Below, piece by piece: positions 1-7,218 of a DNA stretch of 64,000 nt. The stretch comes from JAGOBX01 sp036733285. GTDB lineage: Bacteria; JAGOBX01. The stretch lies in the NCBI GenBank assembly GCA_036733285.1, contig DAINAU010000001.1, positions 1-64,000 on the forward strand. Direction: 5' to 3'. The position numbers and the translations under genes are program-made. Position 1 is the stretch's first letter. Each line of letters opens with the position of its first letter. The notes under the pieces are model-generated. The model saw only the letters and a program-made list of their open reading frames with translations. It was not told the DNA's origin and made no database searches.

Positions 1-69
1 CTTATTGACGATTTATCAGACGTCAATCTCGTTTTGCTTAAATCCGGAGCTTTTATCAGCGCGAACTAA
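1..69 (+). CDS. possible 3' end of an unidentified gene
   Basis: Frame 1 is open from the window edge to a TAA at 67-69 and encodes 22 residues ending in LKSGAFISAN. The composition looks like an ordinary protein C-terminus, and the next gene is convergent to it. The piece is too short to identify, and an open frame of this length can occur by chance. Confidence 0.3.
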   Translation, partial: LIDDLSDVNLVLLKSGAFISAN

Positions 70-167
70 TTTATTATTTAGCGCTGCGTTACATAACACT
101 ATTTGACGCCTTTACGCAAAAAAAAAGTTAGGGATAGAGACGGAGTATAAGTTTACGAAAAAAAATT

Positions 168-222
168 TCTTCAACTTTTAAAAAGTTGAGGAAATCGTGA
201 AACGATTTTCGAATATTATATA
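168..222. repeat. dispersed hairpin repeat, family A, copy 1
   Basis: This segment is nearly repeated at 1941-1996. It contains two adjacent dyads, one built on CAACTTTT/AAAAGTTG and one on AAATCGT/ACGATTT, followed by an AT-rich tail ATATTATA. It lies between the partial first gene and the dinB 3' end. No coding potential is seen. It is probably a small non-coding repeat family of this genome. Confidence 0.7.
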
Positions 223-234
223 AAGCCGTATTTC

Positions 235-287
235 CGGAAAAGGATTAAGCTCAAATTATACGGTTATCCTTTTCCGATGAAATTCGG
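235..287 (-). terminator. hairpins just downstream of dinB
   Basis: Perfect 11-base arms CGGAAAAGGAT (235-245) and ATCCTTTTCCG (266-276) flank a 20-base loop. A second small dyad, CCGA (274-277) and TCGG (284-287), abuts the dinB stop codon. There is no clear U-tract after the stem on the minus strand, so this may be a processing hairpin or repeat rather than an intrinsic terminator. Confidence 0.4.
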
Positions 288-288
288 C

Positions 289-1497
289 TTAGGTTAAAGC
301 CGCAACTCTAATCAGCGGTTTATTATATTTCTTGTTTATTCTGTCTAGCGCATCGTATAATTTATCCGATTTATCTTCTTCATTACATTTATCATCTTCA
401 AAAAGAGCGAGTTGCGAATTTTCGCAAGTATCCGAAAAATTCGTCGTTTTAACGCCGATAAGACGAAACATTTTTGGGTTTGATTTCTCAATAATCTTCT
501 TCTCGTTCATAAAATCGCCGAATAGCTTTTGCGCGGTTTTAAAAATAATTTTCGGGTTTCTGGTCGGTTTTGAAATTGTATGAGCGCGCGTGAATGTTGT
601 AAAATCATTCAATCTTATTTTTATATCAATTGTCGAAGCGTATATATTTTCCCTGCGCAACTGATACGCAATATTCTCCGATAATTCAAGCATCGTCTTT
701 CTAATCAGTTCTAAATCGCCGACGTCTTTTTCAAATGTGATTTCTTTGCTAATTGATTTTGCCTTATATTCTGTTTCAACATTTCTATCGTCGATACCTC
801 GGCTAAACTCCCAGAAACGTATTCCGTGTTTGCCAAACCATTCTATCAGTTTATTCTTGTCAATTTTTTGAATATCGCCGATGGTATTTATATTTTTAAT
901 TTTAAGTTCGTATTCTGTTTTTTTGCCTATTCCCCATATTCTTGAAACCGGCAACGGTTCGAGAAATGACAGGACGTCCGATTCTTTTACTTTTACAAAA
1001 CCGTCCGGCTTGTTCAAATCAGACGCAATCTTGGCTATAAATTTATTCGGAGCGACGCCTACCGATGCAGTCAATCCAGTCTTTCCGAATATCTCTGATT
1101 TTATTTTTTGTGTAATTTCTTCCGGAGACCCGAATAAAGTTTCCAAACCCGAAATATCAATAAATGCCTCGTCTATGCTGACCGGTTCTACCAAACAAGT
1201 TAATTCTTTTAAAATATTAAATATAACGCCTGAAACGCGGCAATATTCGCTCATATCCGGCAAAAGATATATTCCGCGCGGACATAGCGTATAAGCTTTT
1301 GAAATAGGCATTGCAGAGCGAACGCCGAATTTTCTCGCTTCATACGAACAGGTTGAAACGACTCCTCGACCCTTGCCGCCTTTAGGGTCGGCTCCAATTA
1401 TAACGGGTTTGCCTTTGAGTTCCTTATTGCGCTGTTGTTCAATCGACGCGAAAAAGGCGTCCATATCAATGTGAAGAATAGTTTTAACATTTCCCAT
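289..1497 (-). CDS. dinB: DNA polymerase IV (Y-family translesion polymerase)
   Basis: This is an error-prone Y-family polymerase that copies past damaged template bases. From the chosen start the protein has 402 residues. The palm motif HIDMDAFF (residues 9-16) and catalytic SIDE (107-110) are intact, as is the STCSYEARKFGV nucleotide-binding stretch (49-59). A clamp-binding motif QLALF lies at 362-366, followed by an unusual tail of about 36 residues; in most DinB proteins the clamp motif is close to the end. The frame can be extended to a TTG at 1542, but the ATG at 1497 puts the conserved palm motif at the usual distance from the N-terminus. The ribosome-binding site is weak. The gene stands alone, in a region rich in palindromic repeats. 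SOS control is plausible but no operator was identified. Confidence 0.95.
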   Translation of the reverse strand: MGNVKTILHIDMDAFFASIEQQRNKELKGKPVIIGADPKGGKGRGVVSTCSYEARKFGVRSAMPISKAYTLCPRGIYLLPDMSEYCRVSGVIFNILKELTCLVEPVSIDEAFIDISGLETLFGSPEEITQKIKSEIFGKTGLTASVGVAPNKFIAKIASDLNKPDGFVKVKESDVLSFLEPLPVSRIWGIGKKTEYELKIKNINTIGDIQKIDKNKLIEWFGKHGIRFWEFSRGIDDRNVETEYKAKSISKEITFEKDVGDLELIRKTMLELSENIAYQLRRENIYASTIDIKIRLNDFTTFTRAHTISKPTRNPKIIFKTAQKLFGDFMNEKKIIEKSNPKMFRLIGVKTTNFSDTCENSQLALFEDDKCNEEDKSDKLYDALDRINKKYNKPLIRVAALT

Positions 1498-1574
1498 TTT
1501 TTTAATCCCAAAAACTACTGTTGGATTTTGGCGGTTTTTCAAATCATTTTCCCGATTATTGTAAAAACTGCAAG

Positions 1575-1687
1575 AACCCTAAAAATGCATAAGCCGCATT
1601 CGCGGAAAAGCTATTAATCTTATCAAAAATATTTTTGCTGAAATTGCAAGAATATTTTTGATAAGACACTAATGCGGTTTTAGGGTT
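1575..1687. repeat. nested palindromic element, MITE-like (family B)
   Basis: The outer arms are AACCCTAAAA (1575-1584) and TTTTAGGGTT (1678-1687), with CCGCATT/AATGCGG inside them. The core is a long dyad around TCTTATCAAAAATATT and its complement. About 80 bases (1588-1667) recur in inverse orientation at 59002-59081 with only a few differences. No transposase is nearby. The structure is typical of a non-autonomous palindromic repeat. Confidence 0.75.
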
Positions 1688-1940
1688 AATTATACAAATT
1701 ATTCTCAAAAATTCAAATGAATAGTTTTCCTGTTTATCCGGCTTATGCGAACCATATTATGAAAATTCAGGAAACGGAAAGACCCGCTCTAAAATGTCTA
1801 AAATACATTGTTTATTGTTTAATTATCTTATTATCTTATTATCTTATCAATAAATTTCTTGCATTTACAGCAAGAATATTTTTTGAAGCGCTTTGAAACC
1901 TATATAAATTACAGCGTCTTTTTAAGGCGCAATTTTTTAA

Positions 1941-1996
1941 TCTTCAACTTTTTAAAAGTTGAGAAAATCGTGAAACGATTTTCAAATATTATATTA
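1941..1996. repeat. dispersed hairpin repeat, family A, copy 2
   Basis: This is a near copy of 168-222. It has the same CAACTTTTTAAAAGTTG palindrome, the same AAATCGTGAAACGATTT hairpin and the same ATATTATA tail. It directly abuts the nested palindrome at 1996-2103. Confidence 0.7.
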
Positions 1997-2103
1997 ACCT
2001 GAAAACCGCATTAGAATTTTGAAAAAGCGCTGAAAGTAAGGAAAAACATTGATTTTGAGCGCTTTTTCAAAAGCATTAATTTTTACTTGGCAGTTTTCAG
2101 GTT
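1996..2103. repeat. nested palindrome with perfect 15-base inner arms
   Basis: The outer arms AACCTGAAAAC (1996-2006) and GTTTTCAGGTT (2093-2103) are perfect. The inner arms TTTTGAAAAAGCGCT (2017-2031) and AGCGCTTTTTCAAAA (2058-2072) are also perfect, with a 26-base loop. The left end, AACCTGAAAACCGCATTAG, closely matches an end of the element at 1575-1687, although the cores differ. The two may therefore share termini recognised by the same machinery. Confidence 0.7.
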
Positions 2104-2132
2104 TTTAGAAGTTTTAACAAGCGCGTATATAT

Positions 2133-2151
2133 GTTTTGAAAAACTTCACTT
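2133..2151 (-). repeat. short dispersed repeat AAGTGAAGTTTTTCAAAAC, copy 1
   Basis: The same 19-mer, or one with a single inserted A, occurs at 10661-10680 and at 62067-62085 on the plus strand. All copies lie at gene ends or in gaps. Confidence 0.6.
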
Positions 2152-2317
2152 TTTTTATTGCATTATTCGGGTTTAACTCGCAAAATATTTAGATTTAAGT
2201 TTCTGAAAGATTAATAATTCATACCGGTCGGTTAAATTTTTCTGTTTTTTTTAACTAACATAACTTTTTTTAGAATACTCCCGAATAATAATTATTAGTA
2301 AAAAAAACTAAAATATC

Positions 2318-2347
2318 TGAAACCTTTTTAATAATCATAAGGTCTAA
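2318..2347 (+). promoter_or_regulatory. putative ECF-sigma promoter upstream of the spy-like/sigma operon
   Basis: TGAAAC (2318-2323) is separated by exactly 17 bases from GGTCTAA (2341-2347). The same elements with the same spacing occur at 3739-3768. The form resembles known ECF promoters with a GAAC-type -35 and a GTC-containing -10. The sigma gene is the second gene of the operon downstream, so autoregulation is the natural reading. Confidence 0.6.
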
Positions 2348-2398
2348 TCTTATAACTTTAAAAATAAAAAGAAAATGTCGCTAAAAAGGAGTTCAACA

Positions 2399-2923
2399 AT
2401 GTCTAATCTGAAAAAACTATTGAATATAATTTTATACATTTTAACAATCGCTTTTCTTGCGTTTGCCTGTCTGATATTATCAAAAATTTACTTTTCCGAA
2501 GATTTATTCCATCACAAAAACAATAAACCCTTTCATAGATTTAAACCGGATATAGAAAATATGATTAACAACATTCATATCGATTTAATAGAATCATTGG
2601 ATTTGTCAAAATCGCAAATGGATTCGCTTGATAAAATAAAATCAGAAATAATTAATGAAATAAAAAATCGTCCTTTCCAATTTGAAGAAACAAAAAAAAA
2701 TTTTATCAACGAGCTCTCAAAAAATGAAATTGATACCTCGGCGATAATTAATGAAATGCGCAAAGTGGAAGATTTCAAAAAAAATGATTTTGAATTTTTA
2801 GTAAATAAATTCGCCGAATTTCATAAGCAATTGTCGGCAAGTCAGCGTAAAAAATTAATAAAAAGAATAGAAGAATCCGGATTTCCGGAACCGGCGCGCT
2901 TTAAACGCAATGCTGTAAAATAA
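2399..2923 (+). CDS. Spy/CpxP-like periplasmic protein with N-terminal membrane anchor
   Basis: The 174-residue protein has a hydrophobic segment at about residues 10-30 followed by a helical, charged region. Two LTxxQ-like motifs are visible (LDLSKSQMDSLDKI and QLSASQRKKLIKRI), as in the Spy/CpxP/ZraP family of envelope-stress chaperones and metal sensors. The start at 2399 is chosen because AAGGAG (2386-2391) lies 7 bases upstream; the ATG at 2375 would put that site inside the gene. It is the first gene of an operon with the ECF sigma factor 17 bases downstream. In Cnr-type systems a related periplasmic protein senses stress for an ECF sigma factor; a similar role here is inference. Confidence 0.7.
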   Translation: MSNLKKLLNIILYILTIAFLAFACLILSKIYFSEDLFHHKNNKPFHRFKPDIENMINNIHIDLIESLDLSKSQMDSLDKIKSEIINEIKNRPFQFEETKKNFINELSKNEIDTSAIINEMRKVEDFKKNDFEFLVNKFAEFHKQLSASQRKKLIKRIEESGFPEPARFKRNAVK

Positions 2924-2940
2924 TCGCCTTATAAAATCAA

Positions 2941-3456
2941 ATGGACGAAAACTATTTCATAAAAATTATTAATGATACGAAAGGCGTGGTTTTATCTGCC
3001 GTTGAACGATATCTTTACGACGATTATTATCATTCAATAGACGACGTGGTTCAGGAAACTTATATAAGAGCTTTTAAAAGTTTTAAAAAAAATTCGTTTC
3101 GCGGCGAATCTAAATTAACCACTTGGTTATACGCTATCGCGAAAAACGAATCGTTAAGAATGAACCGAAAATTGTCGAAAGACAAAAACTTATCAAGCAA
3201 AATAGTTGAAAATGAAATCTGCAACGAAGACTCCAAATCAAACCTGAAAATTATTAAGGAAAAAATCGAACTATTAAAAAAAAAAATATTTCATTTGCCC
3301 GAGAAATACCGTTCAGTTATCAATTTGTATATTTCAGGAAAAAAAGAAACCGCTATAGCCGATGAATTATCGATATCGCGGGCTACGGTCAAGATGCGTC
3401 TATTCAGAGGAAAAAAAATGCTGATAAATTTATTTAAATCTCACAGAGAGGAATAA
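2941..3456 (+). CDS. ECF-type RNA polymerase sigma factor
   Basis: This 171-residue sigma-70-family protein has the two-domain ECF layout. Region 2 contains DDVVQETYIRAFKSF and the WLYAIAKNESLR segment. Region 4 contains LPEKYRSVINLYI and the helix-turn-helix ETAIADELSISRATVKMRL. It should direct RNA polymerase to a specific promoter set. The linker between regions 2 and 4 is encoded across an A11 run (3276-3286), a site where slippage could occur. The gene sits between the Spy-like gene and a small membrane protein gene that starts 2 bases after its stop. The promoters at 2318-2347 and 3739-3768 are its likely targets. Confidence 0.92.
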   Translation: MDENYFIKIINDTKGVVLSAVERYLYDDYYHSIDDVVQETYIRAFKSFKKNSFRGESKLTTWLYAIAKNESLRMNRKLSKDKNLSSKIVENEICNEDSKSNLKIIKEKIELLKKKIFHLPEKYRSVINLYISGKKETAIADELSISRATVKMRLFRGKKMLINLFKSHREE

Positions 3457-3457
3457 T

Positions 3458-3733
3458 ATGGATTCTAAAAACATAATGAAAATTGAAATTAATAATCGGT
3501 TGAACAATCCGGAATGGGACGTTTTGATAGCAAAAAAAATACTGAAAAAAATTTTTTACGATTCGTTTAAAATATCCTGTTTATGGCCTATTGCGGCGTC
3601 ATTCATATTAATCTTATCTGTTTCATTATATATATATTTCAACAATTGCGTTTCTTCTTTCTCTTACAAATTAAACGTTGAAAATTATTTTTACTCTGAC
3701 ATCGCTACGGATTTAACTTTTATATTTAAATAA
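3458..3733 (+). CDS. small single-pass membrane protein, candidate anti-sigma factor
   Basis: The product has 91 residues, with a charged N-terminal part of about 40 residues, one membrane segment (about residues 43-62, WPIAASFILILSVSLYIYF) and a short outer tail. It starts 2 bases after the sigma stop codon with a good site, GAGAGGAATA, before the ATG. Position and topology fit a minimal anti-sigma factor, but no zinc-binding HxxxCxxC motif is present and no family is recognised. The anti-sigma role is inferred from context only. Confidence 0.6.
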   Translation: MDSKNIMKIEINNRLNNPEWDVLIAKKILKKIFYDSFKISCLWPIAASFILILSVSLYIYFNNCVSSFSYKLNVENYFYSDIATDLTFIFK

Positions 3734-3738
3734 TTTTC

Positions 3739-3768
3739 TGAAACTTTTAAATATCGCGTCGGGTCTTA
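3739..3768 (+). promoter_or_regulatory. putative ECF-sigma promoter upstream of the EF-hand gene
   Basis: TGAAAC (3739-3744), a 17-base spacer and GGTCTTA (3762-3768) match the promoter at 2318-2347 in both elements and in spacing. It begins 6 bases after the stop of the membrane protein gene and lies about 70 bases before the EF-hand start codon. Confidence 0.6.
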
Positions 3769-3837
3769 TTTAATAAAACATATTATTAAATTTGATTTCA
3801 GCGTTAAATTTTAAAATAAAAAGGAGGTGAAAAAAAT

Positions 3838-4566
3838 ATGATTAGTTCGATAAACGGATTAAATTCAAATTATTCGTATTCTCAAACAACGTCCGCTAAT
3901 TCAAAAAATTTATTTAATAAATTAGATGAAGACGGCGATGGTTTATTAAGCGGAAGCGAATTAGAAACTTTTACGTCAAATTTGACGGAAAAGACCGGCG
4001 AATCATTTTCGGTTTCTGATTTACTTTCTGAAAACGATTCCGACGAAGACGGTTCAATCAGCGAATCGGAATTTTCCGCTATGAAACCAAAAAAGCCGGC
4101 GGGACCTCCGCCAAATATGTCCGGAATGAGTTCTATGAGTTTTATGAACGGTTCTGAATCCGAAGATGAAGAAGAAAGCGGTCTTTCTATTGATTTGACA
4201 GAATATTTCGACTCTTTGGATACAAACAAAGACGGAATCGTTGACTCCGACGAACTCGAAGCATATAAATCGACATTAACTCAAAATTCTGAAAATGAGA
4301 GCATTTCTGAAATATTGAATACGCTCGATACGGATGCGAATGGAAGCATTACTAAAGAAGAATTTAATTCGATAAAAAAACAGCCGCCCGAGGGACAATT
4401 TAATCCGATGAATTTCAGGCGCAATTCAGGGATGATGAACGGCGATTTTTCAGGAATTTCTAAGGATTCTCAAACAACCGAATCGGTCTACGATTCGAAT
4501 TCAAATTCATTAAGTTATTATGTTAAAAATGCGATTAATTCGTATTTGAGCGCGGTTGCGGTTTAA
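3838..4566 (+). CDS. four-EF-hand calcium-binding protein
   Basis: The 242-residue acidic protein has four canonical 12-residue EF-hand loops at residues 30-41 (DEDGDGLLSGSE), 67-78, 128-139 and 164-175, arranged as two pairs around a Pro/Met/Ser-rich linker (about 82-110). Each loop has the D-x-D/N-x-D/N-G pattern and a terminal Glu. No classical signal peptide is seen; the Ser/Asn-rich start (MISSINGLNS) resembles other bacterial EF-hand proteins of unknown export route. A near-perfect site, AAAGGAGGTG, precedes the ATG, so strong translation is expected. A putative ECF promoter lies upstream. It probably binds calcium as a buffer, sensor or secreted protein; its partner is unknown. Confidence 0.85.
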   Translation: MISSINGLNSNYSYSQTTSANSKNLFNKLDEDGDGLLSGSELETFTSNLTEKTGESFSVSDLLSENDSDEDGSISESEFSAMKPKKPAGPPPNMSGMSSMSFMNGSESEDEEESGLSIDLTEYFDSLDTNKDGIVDSDELEAYKSTLTQNSENESISEILNTLDTDANGSITKEEFNSIKKQPPEGQFNPMNFRRNSGMMNGDFSGISKDSQTTESVYDSNSNSLSYYVKNAINSYLSAVAV

Positions 4567-4605
4567 ACATTATTGTTTAAAAAGTTTTTATAATAACATT
4601 ATGAT

Positions 4606-4623
4606 TAAATGCTTTTGCATTTA
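4606..4623 (+). terminator. small hairpin after the EF-hand gene
   Basis: TAAATGC (4606-4612) and GCATTTA (4617-4623) form a 7-base stem with a TTTT loop, about 40 bases after the stop. A pyrimidine-rich stretch follows but no clean U-tract, so this is only a weak terminator candidate. Confidence 0.3.
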
Positions 4624-4790
4624 GAATTTATTCCATTACCTTTTTGTTTTATTGTATTTTATAACCCGGCTGTTATGAATAATGTTTTATTAAAACAAGA
4701 GTTTCAGTTAGTTTAGCGTCTTTTTTTAATAATCATCCCTCTACATAGCAGCCGGTCTAATACTATTAAAATCTTAACAGATTTATGTTT

Positions 4791-6584
4791 TTACATTTCT
4801 GCAAATTCAGAAAAATCGTCTTTCATAGGAATAACGTCTTTAGGATTTTTTTCCAAAGATTTTTTGATTACGTTTTTTTTTAATGCGGACGTAAAATTCA
4901 ATTTCTTTTTCGGAAGATTTTGAAAATTCAAATTTTCTCTTTGATTTTGATTATTCTCTTCTTTTTTTTTATCGCGTAGGTTTAATTTCATTCCGCTTTT
5001 GTCAATTGATTTAGCGGTAACCAAAATATTCAATTCATTCACAACGTCCATCAAAGAAAGCGCTTGAGCGTTTAATTCTTCAGCGGCGGCTGAAGTTTCC
5101 TCGGCGGCAGCCGAATTCTGTTGAGTAACTTGATCAATCTGAGCGATAGCTTTAGAAGTCTGCTCTATTCCGTTTGCCTGTTCAAGCGACGCCTGAGTAA
5201 TTTGTTCTAATTGCTGATTCACTGTATTCGCGGCAGTTTTAACTTCGTTAGCAATCGCAGAAACTTCATTGGCAATATCAACGACTTTAATCGAATTAAC
5301 GGATATATTTTTTATCGCATCGGCTCCTTTTTGCGCGGTTTGGGCGCCGGCGTTTGTTTTGCGAACGCTTTCTTTAATTAAATCCGCGATTTCTTTTGCC
5401 GCGGTTCTACTTGTCTCTGCAAGTTTGCTTACCTGATCCGCTACCACCGCAAATCCCTGACCGTGTTCGCCTGCGCGCGCCGCTTCTATTGCCGCGTTCA
5501 CCGCAAGCATTTTGGTCTGCTGCGCTATTTCATTTATAGTGTCTATTATATCGGTGATTTTTTCGCTCCCTTTGCGAATATCTTCCATAGATTCAACTAT
5601 TTCATTCATTACTTTCGCTCCGCTTTCCGCCGCCTCTTTCGCTTCCGTTGCAAGTATAGAAACATTTTTAGAATTCTCAGCCGCATTCGAACTAATCTCC
5701 ACAACATTAACCGCGCTTTTGTTTGCATTCTTACTCGTTTCAGCATTTGCCTGCGACTGCGACGCCATTTCCTCCATTGTTGCTGACATTTCCTCTATAG
5801 ACGCGGCCTGCTCCTGAGCCCCTTCCGATAATTGAATACTTGCAGACGTAATCTGACTTGAAGCCGAAGTTACTTGCTGAGCTCCGGAGATTAGTTGATT
5901 TATTGTTGTCAATATTGATTTTGAAATTGTGAATCCTAAATAAACTCCTAATCCAACTGCAACCAAAAATCCTAATACAATTGTAATAATCGTAGTCTTT
6001 TCTAAACTTTCAGCAGTGTCTATACCGGAATTAACATCGCGGTCCGCCTGTTTGTCAGTCATATCGACAAGATTTAATAGCAAATTATTTGCTTTAGAAA
6101 ACAAATCTCGATTCTCGCCAAAACTCGCCTGATAAATTTTTTCGTATAATTGATTGGATTTACCCCGTAAATGATATTCTTCCATTAATTTCAATAATTC
6201 AAGATTTGAAACTCTGAAATTTTCCCACGCCGTCAGAAATTCATTCCAGACTTTTTTCTCATCAGGCGAGGTTTCCAGCGATTCGTATATTTTCAATGCT
6301 TTCCCGTAATTTTCTCTTGACGTATCAATTCTTTTAAGTTGATTATCATATCTTTCCTTATCTATATTTGGTATTAAGAGAGTTCTCATGCTTGATTGAA
6401 TCGCAGTGAACGCTTCGTTTATTATTAATAATGATTTTACGCTCTGAAGTCTATTTTTACCTACTATATGAAGCTGTTCCGTTGTTTTTACTAATCCGTA
6501 ATATCCCATTATGCCTACCGCTAACGCTATTAGTCCGACAGCCAAAAAACCGGACAATAATTTTGATTTAAGTTGAAATTTCAT
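4791..6584 (-). CDS. methyl-accepting chemotaxis protein
   Basis: This 597-residue transmembrane chemoreceptor has TM1 at about 8-30, a helical periplasmic ligand domain of the four-helix-bundle type (about 31-196), TM2 at 197-219 and a long cytoplasmic signalling coiled coil. The hairpin tip that contacts CheA and CheW is at about 355-390 (QQTKMLAVNAAIEAARAGE), with K where many receptors have N. No clear HAMP domain follows TM2: the chain passes almost directly into the methylation helices. The tail (about 545-597) is basic and disordered. A strong site, GGAGAGG, precedes the start. It is the last gene of the chemotaxis operon and presumably the receptor for the kinase encoded upstream. Confidence 0.95.
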   Translation of the reverse strand: MKFQLKSKLLSGFLAVGLIALAVGIMGYYGLVKTTEQLHIVGKNRLQSVKSLLIINEAFTAIQSSMRTLLIPNIDKERYDNQLKRIDTSRENYGKALKIYESLETSPDEKKVWNEFLTAWENFRVSNLELLKLMEEYHLRGKSNQLYEKIYQASFGENRDLFSKANNLLLNLVDMTDKQADRDVNSGIDTAESLEKTTIITIVLGFLVAVGLGVYLGFTISKSILTTINQLISGAQQVTSASSQITSASIQLSEGAQEQAASIEEMSATMEEMASQSQANAETSKNANKSAVNVVEISSNAAENSKNVSILATEAKEAAESGAKVMNEIVESMEDIRKGSEKITDIIDTINEIAQQTKMLAVNAAIEAARAGEHGQGFAVVADQVSKLAETSRTAAKEIADLIKESVRKTNAGAQTAQKGADAIKNISVNSIKVVDIANEVSAIANEVKTAANTVNQQLEQITQASLEQANGIEQTSKAIAQIDQVTQQNSAAAEETSAAAEELNAQALSLMDVVNELNILVTAKSIDKSGMKLNLRDKKKEENNQNQRENLNFQNLPKKKLNFTSALKKNVIKKSLEKNPKDVIPMKDDFSEFAEM

Positions 6585-6653
6585 AAAAAATACCTCTCCA
6601 TAAAAAAAAATTTTTAAATATTATTTACTTGTTTTTTGGAATGACAAGGGATT

Positions 6654-7139
6654 TCATTGATTTCTTTCGATTTCAATTAATTCCTTATTTTCAAGAGCGC
6701 TTTCAATCTCAAGAACTATAATCACTCTTTTTTCAAGTTTTACCATTCCAGTTATAAACTCCGCATTAATATTGTTTCCAAGACGCGGAGCGTCTTCGTA
6801 ATTCTCCCGATCCACCGTTACAACGCCAATCAATTGATCAACTATTATACCCGTCATTTTCCCTTGAATATCTACTACAATGATGCAGGTTTCTTTACCG
6901 ATAGTTTTTTCTTCAAGACCGAATTTCAGTCTTAAATCAATTACCGGAACGATTTTTCCGCGAAGGTTTATAACTCCTTTCATAAAAACCGGAGTCCGAG
7001 GAACCGGATCAATATTCAGCATTCCCACCACCTCCCTCGCTTCGTGAATAGGAACCCCGTATTCCTGTTCTCCGAGTTTAACTGTAAGCAATTTCCCGCG
7101 CGATTCCAAAAAAAACTTATCTTTAGATTTATCGCTCAT
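6654..7139 (-). CDS. cheW: chemotaxis coupling protein CheW
   Basis: The 161-residue protein consists of a single CheW domain, which links receptors to CheA in the signalling array. The conserved core is visible: LGEQEYGVPIHEAREVVG near the N-terminus, then MKGVINLRGKIVPVIDLR and GIIVDQLIGVV. A good ribosome-binding site, GGAGGG, lies upstream. It is placed between cheA and the receptor gene in the same operon, which supports a dedicated array. Confidence 0.97.
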   Translation of the reverse strand: MSDKSKDKFFLESRGKLLTVKLGEQEYGVPIHEAREVVGMLNIDPVPRTPVFMKGVINLRGKIVPVIDLRLKFGLEEKTIGKETCIIVVDIQGKMTGIIVDQLIGVVTVDRENYEDAPRLGNNINAEFITGMVKLEKRVIIVLEIESALENKELIEIERNQ

Positions 7140-7218
7140 TTTCAGCTTCCCTCCTGAATTTTTAATTTTTCAACTCATTTGAAAAATTGCTAAACCGCAG
7201 TGTTTTAACTTGCTTTCA

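Larger units (their letters stand above)
1498..2398. other. 900-base intergenic region packed with palindromes
   Basis: No gene is supported here. Short frames on the plus strand are shadows of dinB or of repeats. The region contains two nested palindromes (1575-1687 and 1996-2103), one copy of repeat family A (1941-1996), one copy of a short AAGTGAAGTT repeat (2133-2151, minus) and the ECF-type promoter at 2318-2347. The two nested palindromes share end sequences, which suggests that small mobile or recombinogenic elements collected here. Confidence 0.7.

Noticed and set aside
220..243. HAMP domain in the chemoreceptor
   Set aside because: Residues after TM2 lack the two amphipathic helices and connector, and the chain enters the methylation helices directly.
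881..1294. 137-residue plus-strand frame opposite dinB
   Set aside because: Antisense shadow of a well-conserved polymerase gene with no family features.
5463..5817. Plus-strand frames of about 100 residues opposite the chemoreceptor signalling domain
   Set aside because: They arise from the Ala-rich coiled-coil codons of the receptor on the other strand.
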